NCBI RefSeq assembly: GCF_947500255.1
Contig: NZ_CANMRL010000003.1
Span: 248,001 to 312,000 of the forward strand
DNA from: an uncultured Psychroserpens sp.
GTDB taxonomy: Bacteria > Bacteroidota > Bacteroidia > Flavobacteriales > Flavobacteriaceae
DNA: 64,000 nucleotides
Reading direction: 5' to 3'
In this document: piece by piece, positions 16,647 to 26,313 of the stretch
Layout of the letters: every line of letters begins with the position of its first letter
Numbering within the stretch: position 1 is the first letter of the stretch
Program-made: the position numbers and the translations under genes
The notes under the pieces: generated by a model
Seen by the model: the letters and a program-made list of their open reading frames with translations, nothing else
Database searches by the model: none
What the model was told of the DNA's origin: nothing

Positions 16647-18212
16647 TTATAATTCTCCTCGTCGCTCAACGAGTTCTTTCTTTATCTCTCTAGCCCTATC
16701 TTCATTTAGATTATACTTCCACATTACCCAAACCGCAAGTGCTGCAGTTAACGATGGAACTATTATATCAGCTATTCTAAGATTGTTCATAGTCTCTATA
16801 GATTGCTCAGTAACATTAGGGTCAAATCCAACAATACTTAAGATTGCGCCTCCCAAAACAAGAGCTATAGACTGACCTATTTTTACCATCAGCCAATAGA
16901 TGGCTCCAAAAGTCCCTTCTTTACGAGGCATACCATTCTCTAGTTCATCCAAATCGCAAACATCTGCCGTCATAGACATCATTAAAGTGAATAGACCTCC
17001 CATACCAAATGCAAATAGTGGAATCGGTACAAATATGAGCCATGGTACATCGCTTCCTGGATCAATACTGAACCAAGACATTCCAATACTTTCAAGAGCT
17101 GGATTTAGAGATTCGAAAATGGAGCTAACTCCTGAATTTAAACTCTTACCTAATCCAGTTTGATTAAATTGATTATTAAGTTCTTTATCAAAGCCCCACC
17201 ATTTCAAAACATAACCAACGATGGATAACACAGTTGAGATTATGAACGCCTTTTTCTTCCCCCATTTATTAGCCATTCTTGTAATAATTGGGATAACAAT
17301 AAATGCTGTAATAATAGCATTTATGGTATTGAACCAAGCAGGCCAAGTACCAGCCATCTCATAACTTCCACTATACATATAAAACACAATAATGAAGACA
17401 CCAAATGCCGCCACAAGCTGAAATCCATTAAACACTAAAAACGTTGCTCCACATAATTTCATGAAAGGTTTGTTTTTTGTGACTTGTTTAATACCCTGCC
17501 ATAAATCTTTCATATTTGATGCTAACGACTTAAATGTAATTTCCTTTCTATTCTCCATATGAGAAGAATCAATACCCTTACAAAATAATGCTGGCAGTAT
17601 CCCAAAAACAACACACATAGCACCAACAATAAGAGCCATTGTACGAACACCTTCTGTTTGCGTATTAAATGTGTCTGTATCAGGAATAATAACATATAAC
17701 CATGGCACAATCATCCAAGCAATTTGCCCCATAGTATTAGAAAAAGCCATTAACCGTGTACGCTCATTATAATCAGAAGTCATTTCATATCCAAGACCTA
17801 CTAATGGTGTTGCAAACATTGTATTACCAATAAGAAACAATAATTGAAGAATCATTACATGCCAAATAATATAAGATTGGGATGCATTATCATCGATTTG
17901 CCACATTAAAAAGAAAAGTATTCCGCTTATAATTGCTCCAATAAAAATATAAGGACGTCTTCGTCCCCATCTCGACTTTGTATTATCAGAGATGAAACCC
18001 ATTATTGGATCGGTGATTGAGTCAAATATTCTTGGTAAACCACCTAAAAGTCCAGCCCATAAAGGATCAACACCCCAAGCCGTCAATAAGAAAAACTGAA
18101 TAAAAACACCAAGAGTACCTGGTAATATATTCAATATAAAATGACCTGCTCCAAAGGCTGCTTTTTGTCCAACTGGGACTTTATCTTTTGCGGCTGTTTT
18201 AATTTTTGACAT
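16647..18212 (-). CDS. MFS sugar:cation symporter (GPH-type)
   Basis: 521 residues and about 12 transmembrane helices. The early motif DSITDPIMGFISDNTKSRWGRRRPYIFIGA is the GPH-family loop 2-3 signature (given here as its two halves DSITDPIMGFISD and SRWGRRRPYI). An extra loop of ~60 residues around 350-410 is predicted outside the core helices. In this operon it most likely carries beta-glucose oligosaccharides from periplasm to cytoplasm, between the periplasmic GH17/GH30 and the cytoplasmic GH17/GH149. The substrate is inference. Confidence 0.85.
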   Translation of the reverse strand: MSKIKTAAKDKVPVGQKAAFGAGHFILNILPGTLGVFIQFFLLTAWGVDPLWAGLLGGLPRIFDSITDPIMGFISDNTKSRWGRRRPYIFIGAIISGILFFLMWQIDDNASQSYIIWHVMILQLLFLIGNTMFATPLVGLGYEMTSDYNERTRLMAFSNTMGQIAWMIVPWLYVIIPDTDTFNTQTEGVRTMALIVGAMCVVFGILPALFCKGIDSSHMENRKEITFKSLASNMKDLWQGIKQVTKNKPFMKLCGATFLVFNGFQLVAAFGVFIIVFYMYSGSYEMAGTWPAWFNTINAIITAFIVIPIITRMANKWGKKKAFIISTVLSIVGYVLKWWGFDKELNNQFNQTGLGKSLNSGVSSIFESLNPALESIGMSWFSIDPGSDVPWLIFVPIPLFAFGMGGLFTLMMSMTADVCDLDELENGMPRKEGTFGAIYWLMVKIGQSIALVLGGAILSIVGFDPNVTEQSIETMNNLRIADIIVPSLTAALAVWVMWKYNLNEDRAREIKKELVERRGEL

Positions 18213-18235
18213 AGTGGTTTAGTTTAGTTAGTGTT

Positions 18236-19741
18236 TTATGACTTAGGCACTACAATTGTTTGAATTGCTTGTGCATTTATTTTAATATCTACATTGCTTT
18301 CATTTAAATTTAACGTGAAACTTTTAGCGGTTTCGCCTTCATTAAAAATGACTACAGCTATGGAATCATCAGGGTTTTTTGCTGCAGTCACCATCAAGTC
18401 TTTATCTGGGTTTTCAACATCAATCACGACAGCTCCTGGCCTTATATATTTGCTGAAATGTGCCATGGTATAATAAATAGGCGTAAAATAGACCTCGTCT
18501 GCATCTGGATCAACAATAATAGGAGCTACGCACCAGTTTTTAAACCAGTTAGGACCACCTTGTCTATCTAACACCATGTTCCAATCTACCCAACCGTCTA
18601 CCCAATTATTGAGACATCCAATGATATCTCTAGCATAGCGATTTACAGGCGCATATTTTGGGTGTAAGTATTTCTCATCTTCTGCTGCCCAATCCCAGCC
18701 CCAATCGGTAGCTTCTTTTGACCAATACCAGATATCATCTTTCCATTTTGGAACTTCAGAATCTACACAGCCTTCAGTTTCAATTAAATACTTATTAGGT
18801 GCTTTGTTATGGGCATATTGCAAAGCTTCAGGGAAATAGTCATAAGTGCTTTCATACCAATGAATAGCTGTTCCATCATAATACTTCGATGACTCCTCTG
18901 TAGCATACATGACATCTACCCATTCTTTAAGGCCTGCTCTATTTTGGTCATAACCTAAAATGATTTTATCGCCTTTACCATCGACTTCCAATTTCGGTCC
19001 CAAGTGATTCTGTACAAAATCGGTCATTTCTTCTGGAGTAAAGTGCATACTTTCCCAGTTGTTTCCATTTCCATGTGGTTCATTTTCAACAGTAAAACCC
19101 CAAATTGGAATGCCTTCAGCTTCATAAGCATCTACATATTTTGAAAAGAACAAAGCCCAAGTATCGTAGTATTTAGGTAATAACTTTCCTCCTACCCATT
19201 CTTTATTATCTTTCATCCAAGGTGGTGCCGTCCATGGTGACGCGAAAATATCGAAGCCATCTTCTGAAATTGCCATAGCCTCTTTTATCATTGGAATAAG
19301 ATCATCCATATCATCTTTGATTGTAAAATGTTCTAGCATCATATCGTCTTCAACAGGTGCATACGAATACTGACTCAATGAAAAGTCACAAGAGTTCATA
19401 TGTGTTCGTGTTAATGAATAATTTGCACCTTCTCTACTGAAATAGGCCTTCAAGATTTTGTCTCTATTGGCTTTGCTTAATTTGTTTAACAAATAGGCAG
19501 AGGACTCAGTAAATGCGCCTCCAAAGCCAGTAATAGTTTGAAATTTTTTATCTGGATTAATTTTTAAAACAGGCAAAGAACCTGTTGTTGAAACGTCATT
19601 GATTCTTGTAAGCTGATTTCCGCTTGCAGATGTTTCATAAATTTCAACTTCAAGCAAGTCTTGTCCTATTTCTTTTTTTTCATTACTACCTATCATAACT
19701 AGTACTAAAAGGGAATAAAAAATGTAGCTTATGGTTTTCAT
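18236..19741 (-). CDS. GH30 beta-glucosidase (probable laminarin side-branch hydrolase)
   Basis: Clan GH-A family 30: NPDKKFQTITGFGGAFTESSAYLL is the family start, the acid/base E221 lies in FTVENEPHG and the nucleophile region is YLIETEGC (E321/E323). GH30 enzymes in marine laminarin loci remove beta-1,6-linked glucose branches, which I infer here. The N-terminus (MKTISYIFYSLLVLVMIGSNEKKE) looks like a lipoprotein signal that has lost its cysteine: the lipobox is complete up to IGS and continues with N. It may therefore be cleaved by signal peptidase I, stay membrane-anchored or be periplasmic. Co-transcribed with GH17 upstream (24 bases). Confidence 0.9.
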   Translation of the reverse strand: MKTISYIFYSLLVLVMIGSNEKKEIGQDLLEVEIYETSASGNQLTRINDVSTTGSLPVLKINPDKKFQTITGFGGAFTESSAYLLNKLSKANRDKILKAYFSREGANYSLTRTHMNSCDFSLSQYSYAPVEDDMMLEHFTIKDDMDDLIPMIKEAMAISEDGFDIFASPWTAPPWMKDNKEWVGGKLLPKYYDTWALFFSKYVDAYEAEGIPIWGFTVENEPHGNGNNWESMHFTPEEMTDFVQNHLGPKLEVDGKGDKIILGYDQNRAGLKEWVDVMYATEESSKYYDGTAIHWYESTYDYFPEALQYAHNKAPNKYLIETEGCVDSEVPKWKDDIWYWSKEATDWGWDWAAEDEKYLHPKYAPVNRYARDIIGCLNNWVDGWVDWNMVLDRQGGPNWFKNWCVAPIIVDPDADEVYFTPIYYTMAHFSKYIRPGAVVIDVENPDKDLMVTAAKNPDDSIAVVIFNEGETAKSFTLNLNESNVDIKINAQAIQTIVVPKS

Positions 19742-19765
19742 TGTTGATTATTTTATTTGACATGT

Positions 19766-21052
19766 CTATCGATTTGCCATTATTTCGTCTAGAGCTGGAG
19801 GTACTAAAACATCTTCCATCAAGGCTTTCTTATTACCGTTATATGTTTTGGTAATTGGGTTACCATTTCTTGTTAATCCATCAAAAACACCACCATCTAC
19901 TAAATCCCATATTGGGTATTTTGCCTTTCCATCAATCGTAAACAATCCGAAATGATTTTCTGAACCATTTGGATGATGTGCATCTTTCCATTGCTCATTA
20001 AAAGCTTCAAAATAGAAGCACGAAATTCCAGCAGTATTGGTCCATTCTCTCATGAGTTCGTAGTACAAACCTTGTTTATATTCATCTGTAGCTCTAGAGC
20101 CATTAGGTCCGTAGAACCCTTTAGATACTGTCGCCCAACCTGTTTCACCAATATGAATTGGTTTATTAATACCGATGCTTTTCATGTAATTAGTAACACT
20201 ATCGTACTGACGTTTAGAAAATTGGATGGCACGTTCTATTGCAGCATGAATCTTATCAATATCAGCAAGACTATCTTCGGCTTCAGGGACTCCCCAAAAT
20301 TCAGGATTGTAATGTGAATTATGATATGGGTATGTATGCATCGAGATATAATCTACGGCTTTGATTAATTTTTCTAGATCTTCAACATGATATTGGTCTT
20401 CGCCACCTCCCCATGATGCAAAATCATCAGAACTCGTTATCCATAAATCTTTCGGAAGTTTGTCTTGCGTCTTTAATTCTTGTAAATGTGTTACCCATTT
20501 TAATATCACGTTAGGTTGCACATAATAGCTTTCTGCCCATTTGACCATAGCTTCATTTCCTACAGCCAAAACCTTCACAATGTCTGGGTATTTATTAGCC
20601 AAAACTACAGCCCTTTCTATTTCGGCTGCATTATTAGGACTTTCAACATTGTGATCTACAGGTTGATCAGTCCATGCATTTAGACAATCGATCCATGCAC
20701 CTAACATCACATACATCTCGAAATTTGAGTCTTCTTTTTTAAGCTCTGTAATCGCTTTTAAAATATTTGAAGCATGCGGAAGCTGTACATTATACGTTCG
20801 CAATATTTTGATACCCATTGCAGACAATAGTTTCATATCATCTTTGAGTTCTTTAATTGTTGGCTGACTATCTCTAGATTTTTCGCGGTAACCTCCATAA
20901 GATATTGCTAAATAATTAGGATTTCCTAATATCTCTTTAGCTGTCATTTGTTTGCCTTTTTGCATGTCTTTGTTAGATTTTGGGTTTTGATTACAAGATG
21001 ACATGATCATTGAAATAATTATTGCACATAGGATATTTACTTTCAATTTCAT
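19766..21052 (-). CDS. GH17 beta-1,3-glucanase lipoprotein
   Basis: Lipoprotein signal with Cys20 (MIMSSC). The catalytic GH17 barrel has acid/base E167 in LAVGNEAMVKW and nucleophile E303 in IHIGETGWATV, and carries family motifs YISMHTYPYHN and CFYFEAFNEQWK. Residues after the cysteine (NQNPKS) lack the acidic export signal seen in the neighbouring GH16 and binding lipoproteins, suggesting an inward, periplasmic position. Endo-acting GH17 enzymes of laminarin loci cut debranched beta-1,3-glucan; this fits beside the GH30 gene. Confidence 0.9.
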   Translation of the reverse strand: MKLKVNILCAIIISMIMSSCNQNPKSNKDMQKGKQMTAKEILGNPNYLAISYGGYREKSRDSQPTIKELKDDMKLLSAMGIKILRTYNVQLPHASNILKAITELKKEDSNFEMYVMLGAWIDCLNAWTDQPVDHNVESPNNAAEIERAVVLANKYPDIVKVLAVGNEAMVKWAESYYVQPNVILKWVTHLQELKTQDKLPKDLWITSSDDFASWGGGEDQYHVEDLEKLIKAVDYISMHTYPYHNSHYNPEFWGVPEAEDSLADIDKIHAAIERAIQFSKRQYDSVTNYMKSIGINKPIHIGETGWATVSKGFYGPNGSRATDEYKQGLYYELMREWTNTAGISCFYFEAFNEQWKDAHHPNGSENHFGLFTIDGKAKYPIWDLVDGGVFDGLTRNGNPITKTYNGNKKALMEDVLVPPALDEIMANR

Positions 21053-21066
21053 GTGTTTGTTATTTT

Positions 21067-24000
21067 TTACTTTAAAATTGATTTATTAATACTTATGGTA
21101 ATTCGCTCTACTAAACCTGATCTAGCAAAAATCTCGTTACTAGTGTTTCTATCAAGAACCAAGCTGTTAAGCGTTTTTTGTGAACTTTTAGTAGTTTCTA
21201 CTTCAATCCAATTCTCATATCCCATTTTATAAATTATAGGCACTTGGCAATATGTAAAAGCTAAAGAACCAACTTCAAGGTCAATTGATTTCCAGTTGTT
21301 GTTTACATCAACATAGTTAAGGGGTTTAGATTCTGTTAAGAATTCCTCTTCTCTCAATAAACAAGGGTTGAAAAGCAATTGTCCTTGTTTAACAAATATT
21401 CCTAGTTCTCCAAAACGACTCAAAATATCCTCTTTAACTTGTCCTGTCATTCCTGGTTGTTGAGCTCCCTTTCCTCCTGGTGTATGCGAATATGGATCGG
21501 TTGGGAAAGCACCATATAATGCTGGTGACTTATGTACACCAATCCCTTCATTAATTTCATAAAAATGCTCTAGTAATTGTCCGATTATAGCTTCGCTTTC
21601 GCCATCATTTACTGCTTTTATACAACATTCTTGTACAGCCAGTAATAATTTTGAAACCATATGCCAATAGATCGATCCTAACCCTTCATAACCATAGAAT
21701 GTTCCAGATCTTCCTGTAAACGCTTTATGATTAAATACCTCTTCGAAAGCTTGCAATACTTTTGGAGTGTCTGATTCTAAAAGTGTTTCATATTTTGTTC
21801 CTAAAAGATTTTCTAACGCTAAAGAAACGTCATTAGCATTCTTAAAGTTTCCATTAAAATGATAGTCGCCATTAACATCTTTTTCGATGATTTGAACATT
21901 TCCATCCTTTAATAATTCTTGGAGTAATTTTGATGAAAAAACTGCATCTTCAGGAATCGTATTTCTGTCTAAAAACCCTTTAAGCTCTTTATTAGGATAC
22001 AACATATAACTGTATTGATCCTCTCTAAAAAGCTTGCTTTGTTTTAATGCATTTAAGACATTTAGTGTTTCTGTGGCTTTTAAATAACCTGAACTCAAAA
22101 CAGCTACTTGACCTTCTAACATCTCACTTAAATAAGAAATAGAAATAGAGTTGTCTGTATTTACAGTCATGAGGTTATAAGCATGATATAAATTATCAGA
22201 ACGCTTATTAGCTTTAATTGAATGCTCTAAATAAGACTTACTAATTGTTACAAAGTCTTTCAATTTATTAACCGAAAGCGTTGTTTTTCTTCCTGAAAAG
22301 GCATGGTTATAGATTTGAGTTCTATAATTACTACCTGCATTTCCTAAACCATCTAATATTATTTTTTTATCTGTATCATTAATCGCTACTGATAATAAGT
22401 CTTTATTATTTTCGAAGGTATTCAATACCGAATCGAAGAATTCAGATAGCTCAACAGAAACTTCTACTTGATCAATACTAGTCGTTGTAAGTAACTCTTC
22501 AAAGAAATTGAAGAATCTACGCAGATAATAAAGCGTCACCATAGATACTCCATTACCTACCAAAGCATTATTTGCATCATTCCATTCGGGACGTTGTGTA
22601 TTCATCCAAATACCTCCTTCGGGAATAAAGTTTGATAGTTTTGCCAAAGATGTTACTAATATTTTCTCAATAAAATTTGCTTTAACTATAAATCTGTTTT
22701 CATCGCGAAGCAAAGCACCATCTGCACCTAATTGTTCACGCTCTTCATTAATTTTATGATCTAATGCATCATCAAAAACAATTGTGTCTTTTGGATTTTT
22801 TAGTAAGTCTGCATATGGCTTAATTTTATAAGGTACATTGGCATAGACAAATAGATCTTTTGTGAAGAAACTTTCTAATTTATCTGGGTTATGATTATTA
22901 ATAAATTCTAAAAACTTAAGTAAGTAGATAATTTGATGATCTCCCCAATATCCAATGTAAGACCACGGGTCGTCTGGTTCAATTATTTCCCAATCAAAAC
23001 CACCTTTTGTTACCCTATATGGATTATACCCATCAAATGTTGTTGCGTTTAAAAATTTATGAATCATACTTTCAATGAACTCTGGATATGAGTGTGCTAG
23101 CGCTTCCCAGTTTTGGAAGATATCTCGCCAATTGCCTTCATAATCTAAAATTTTAGATCCATCAACTTCACTTCTTGTATTAATTGAAAATTTATTCCAA
23201 GGACGACTTGGGTCGCCATGTCTACGACTAAATTTTAACGGCATATACTCTAAACAAAGACGTCTAAAGTTTTTATCATCACTATTGTATGCTATTTCTT
23301 GTATTTCTGATAGAGAAAACACTTCTGGAAGGGTATCTAATATTCCTTCAGATGTTCGTGCAACTTTTTTATTTGCATTGTGAAGATAGTTGCTAAAATC
23401 CCATTTTTCAATTTGATAACCATTATCAAAGATTCCTCCACGCATAATGTTAAATAGCGTATTAGAAAAGTGACGCGTATCTCTTAAACTATCTGCAGAA
23501 ACTTGAATGGCATCTGATGCCGAATTCAACTCCACTAATCGTTTAGTACCATAATCAATGTTCTCATTAACTTTATCAGCTAATGCTTCATCCTCGCGTA
23601 TTTTCTTTAACAGCAACGCAATATCTGAGTGATTTTGATTAACATTTGCGACTAGCATCCATTCTTTAGAAGAATCTGCTAGTAATTCTATTTCAGTTGA
23701 AACAAAATAAGCACCCTTTTCAGCTTTAACATCCACTTCTTGTGTTAAAGATTGACCAGACCTAAAAGCATCTAGTTGTAATGATGATAGCAAATACTTA
23801 GGATTATTTAAACCTAATGACCAAACAACGTTTGCTTTTAATGCTTCGCTTGCTTCAGCTTTATCAACAAGAATAGCACTAAGTGCATAAATTCCAAGTC
23901 CAGTTGACTCTTCTAGCTCATTTCTCTTATAGGCATCTACTAAATTACTGGATTGATTCTGAATATCACTGCCTATACTTGCTGGCAAAATATTTTGAAT

Positions 24001-24534
24001 ACCATCTAATAGTGTTATACTTACAGATTCTGTAGCAGTATTAATTAATTTAGATTTTTTTACAAAACCATACTTATTACTAGAACTCCATTGGTATCTA
24101 AATATTAATTCTAAGTCATGATTAATTTCTTCAAAAATTATTTTGTTCCCATATCTATTCTTATACAAGTTTTGAGTTGTAGAATATCTACCTAAAGATC
24201 TAATAGCTAGTGGTTCCCACATGAACTCTTGATTATTCTTATGAACCTTGAAGATTGATTTATTTCCGGTTATATCAGCAGATTCGGTAATCTTATCGTC
24301 TGTATAGTAAGGAAATAAAGCATATTCAGAATTTTTACGTCCTGCAGTTAGCCCTCCATTACTCGATATAAACATCCAGTGATTAGAATCACTGACGATA
24401 CTCATAAAAAAGGGACGAATTTCATCACAATTAGAAATCTTGTAATAAGATTCATTATCAATAACTAAATCTATTAATCTGACTTTTTTTTCTTTAGAAA
24501 TATTATTTTCCATTAAAGTTGCTTCGGTTATCAT
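21067..24534 (-). CDS. GH149-type beta-1,3-oligoglucan phosphorylase
   Basis: 1155 residues with no signal peptide, so cytoplasmic. The layout is that of the GH94/GH149 group: an N-terminal beta-sandwich region with FMSIVSDSNHWMFISSNGGLTAGR, then a large alpha/alpha barrel. The segment IWMNTQRPEWNDANNAL holds the expected general-acid aspartate, D653. Length and locus fit GH149, whose members phosphorolyse beta-1,3-gluco-oligosaccharides to alpha-glucose-1-phosphate and conserve energy. The start may be the ATG at 24534 or the one at 24513 (MENNISK); nothing decides. It lies 22 bases after the PKD lipoprotein gene. Confidence 0.82.
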   Translation of the reverse strand: MITEATLMENNISKEKKVRLIDLVIDNESYYKISNCDEIRPFFMSIVSDSNHWMFISSNGGLTAGRKNSEYALFPYYTDDKITESADITGNKSIFKVHKNNQEFMWEPLAIRSLGRYSTTQNLYKNRYGNKIIFEEINHDLELIFRYQWSSSNKYGFVKKSKLINTATESVSITLLDGIQNILPASIGSDIQNQSSNLVDAYKRNELEESTGLGIYALSAILVDKAEASEALKANVVWSLGLNNPKYLLSSLQLDAFRSGQSLTQEVDVKAEKGAYFVSTEIELLADSSKEWMLVANVNQNHSDIALLLKKIREDEALADKVNENIDYGTKRLVELNSASDAIQVSADSLRDTRHFSNTLFNIMRGGIFDNGYQIEKWDFSNYLHNANKKVARTSEGILDTLPEVFSLSEIQEIAYNSDDKNFRRLCLEYMPLKFSRRHGDPSRPWNKFSINTRSEVDGSKILDYEGNWRDIFQNWEALAHSYPEFIESMIHKFLNATTFDGYNPYRVTKGGFDWEIIEPDDPWSYIGYWGDHQIIYLLKFLEFINNHNPDKLESFFTKDLFVYANVPYKIKPYADLLKNPKDTIVFDDALDHKINEEREQLGADGALLRDENRFIVKANFIEKILVTSLAKLSNFIPEGGIWMNTQRPEWNDANNALVGNGVSMVTLYYLRRFFNFFEELLTTTSIDQVEVSVELSEFFDSVLNTFENNKDLLSVAINDTDKKIILDGLGNAGSNYRTQIYNHAFSGRKTTLSVNKLKDFVTISKSYLEHSIKANKRSDNLYHAYNLMTVNTDNSISISYLSEMLEGQVAVLSSGYLKATETLNVLNALKQSKLFREDQYSYMLYPNKELKGFLDRNTIPEDAVFSSKLLQELLKDGNVQIIEKDVNGDYHFNGNFKNANDVSLALENLLGTKYETLLESDTPKVLQAFEEVFNHKAFTGRSGTFYGYEGLGSIYWHMVSKLLLAVQECCIKAVNDGESEAIIGQLLEHFYEINEGIGVHKSPALYGAFPTDPYSHTPGGKGAQQPGMTGQVKEDILSRFGELGIFVKQGQLLFNPCLLREEEFLTESKPLNYVDVNNNWKSIDLEVGSLAFTYCQVPIIYKMGYENWIEVETTKSSQKTLNSLVLDRNTSNEIFARSGLVERITISINKSILK

Positions 24535-24556
24535 GCTCTTTAAGCCGTATTGGTAT

Positions 24557-25396
24557 TTATTGTTGAACTATCTCATCAAAGTAGTAGATGTCACCATCAC
24601 AATCTGCGTTTCTTTCAAAATATATAATCATACTTTGAAAAGTTCCTGTAGGGACATCTGTGAAATCAAAAGTAAGTTCTTGCCATTCTCCGGTTTGAGT
24701 GATATTAGCAACTCTATCTTGAGAAGGTTCAGTATTTGGAAATGGCATAAACTCTAAACGAAGGGTGACTTCAGTAATTTGAGTTTCTGCTAAAACTTTC
24801 ATTGTAAACGTTTTATTAGATGTTGTAGAAAAATCTATTGAAGTTGCTAAGCCGACACCAAGTCCTGCAAAGGTTTGACATCCTATAGTTTTTTCATATC
24901 GTTGTACTTTACAACTCGAGTTTACAGCATCTATAACAGGGTTGTCAACTATAAAACCTGCAGTATTTCCAAAAGCGTCAAATGTTGCATTTCCATTTGC
25001 ATCTAAGAACGTCCAGTTTATATCTCCATTTGCGGGATCAAGATTCTCAGCAGATTCATCGGTACAAACAGGAATATCTATAACAAATGTTTCCTGAAAC
25101 GTATCTGCATTACCATTAATATCAAATGCAGTTAAGGTAACAGTATATGTACCATTTTCATAAGTTACAGTTGGCTCAGCTAATGTAGATGATGTTCCAT
25201 TGCCAAAATCCCAAGAATAATTTACAGCATCGTTTGATACGTTAATAAACGAAATAGTTCTTACATCAACATTGCTTAGAAATCTTGCATCTAATTCTAT
25301 GATTTCTCCAGCACCTCCATCGCCTTCACAACTTGTTAATCCAAAGGAAAAAATTGTTACGATTATGATACTTATTTTATATTTTAAAAATCTCAT
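24557..25396 (-). CDS. PKD-domain surface lipoprotein with CBM-like module
   Basis: Lipobox FGLTSC (Cys23) followed by acidic residues. Residues ~30-108 form a PKD domain (INVSNDAVNYSWDFGNGTSS and YENGTYTVTLTAFD). Residues ~115-279 form a beta-sandwich module ending in DIYYFDEIVQQ, the same closing pattern as the T9SS binding protein (YIDDIVQ). No catalytic residues are seen. It lies directly downstream of GH16 and probably is a surface glycan-binding protein that holds the glucan for the GH16 enzyme. Confidence 0.8.
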   Translation of the reverse strand: MRFLKYKISIIIVTIFSFGLTSCEGDGGAGEIIELDARFLSNVDVRTISFINVSNDAVNYSWDFGNGTSSTLAEPTVTYENGTYTVTLTAFDINGNADTFQETFVIDIPVCTDESAENLDPANGDINWTFLDANGNATFDAFGNTAGFIVDNPVIDAVNSSCKVQRYEKTIGCQTFAGLGVGLATSIDFSTTSNKTFTMKVLAETQITEVTLRLEFMPFPNTEPSQDRVANITQTGEWQELTFDFTDVPTGTFQSMIIYFERNADCDGDIYYFDEIVQQ

Positions 25397-25411
25397 GTTT
25401 CTTTATTTAAA

Positions 25412-26287
25412 TTAATTGTACACTCTCACATAATCCACATACATGCGTTGTGGAAAAACTGTTTCTGCATTAGGAGCACCTGGTAAAGATCCACCCACAG
25501 CCATGTTGATAATAATATAAAACGGACGATTAAACACCCATTCACCAGTATTTTGAGGAGCTCCATCTTCTACTCCAATTGCTTCATCTGCAGCATCTTG
25601 AGGAGTTAAAGTTTGATATAAATCTCCATCGACGTAATAATTGATATAGTTTGGTCCCCATTCTATTCCGAAAACGTGAAATCCAGTATCAAAACGATCA
25701 TTTTCAATCTCGTATTCTTTAGTTAATGCATCTCCAGCATTATACCCTGGGCCATGAGCACTACCAAAGACTACAGTAGGGCGATTACCTACATATTCCA
25801 TGACATCAATTTCTCCGCATTGTGGCCATGGGTTTTGATCACAGTCGTTACCTAAAAGCCAAAATGCTGGCCAGATCCCTTTTCCATATGGCAAACGAAT
25901 TCGAGCTTCAAAGCGACCATATTGCTGTTCAAATAAGCCTTGAGTGGTTAATCTAGCAGAAGTATAATTTGAGGATTCGAAAGCCTCTTCTCTTGCAGTT
26001 AATACTAATAATCCATTTTCGACAGTTACATTTTCTGGTCTATCAGTATAATATTGCAATTCATTATTACCCCAACCTGCTGGTAATCCTTGAGCAGTTC
26101 CATCTCCAATATCATAAGTCCACATTGACGAATCTGGAGCACCATCTATATCAAACTCATCTTGCATCACTAGGTTATTAAGTTGAGTTACTTCTTGAGT
26201 TTCGTCAGTATTACAAGCACTTATCAATAGGGCTACCATAAATAATAGCGCTAATTTTATCTTGTTAAATGATTTTATATATTTCAT
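25412..26287 (-). CDS. GH16 endo-beta-1,3-glucanase (laminarinase) lipoprotein
   Basis: Family 16 jelly roll with the catalytic signature GEIDVMEYVG: E159 nucleophile, D161, E164 acid/base. FEARIRLPYGKGIWPAFWLLG and FHVFGIEWGPNYINYYVDG are laminarinase-type segments. I start at the ATG at 26287 (MKYIKSF) because it gives a proper lipoprotein signal with Cys25 (LLISAC). The nine codons upstream do not. After Cys come NTDE, an acid-rich surface-export signal, so it probably sits on the outer face and makes oligosaccharides for SusC/D import. Confidence 0.93.
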   Translation of the reverse strand: MKYIKSFNKIKLALLFMVALLISACNTDETQEVTQLNNLVMQDEFDIDGAPDSSMWTYDIGDGTAQGLPAGWGNNELQYYTDRPENVTVENGLLVLTAREEAFESSNYTSARLTTQGLFEQQYGRFEARIRLPYGKGIWPAFWLLGNDCDQNPWPQCGEIDVMEYVGNRPTVVFGSAHGPGYNAGDALTKEYEIENDRFDTGFHVFGIEWGPNYINYYVDGDLYQTLTPQDAADEAIGVEDGAPQNTGEWVFNRPFYIIINMAVGGSLPGAPNAETVFPQRMYVDYVRVYN

Positions 26288-26313
26288 ATTTTTTTGTTTA
26301 TAAATTATAGCCA

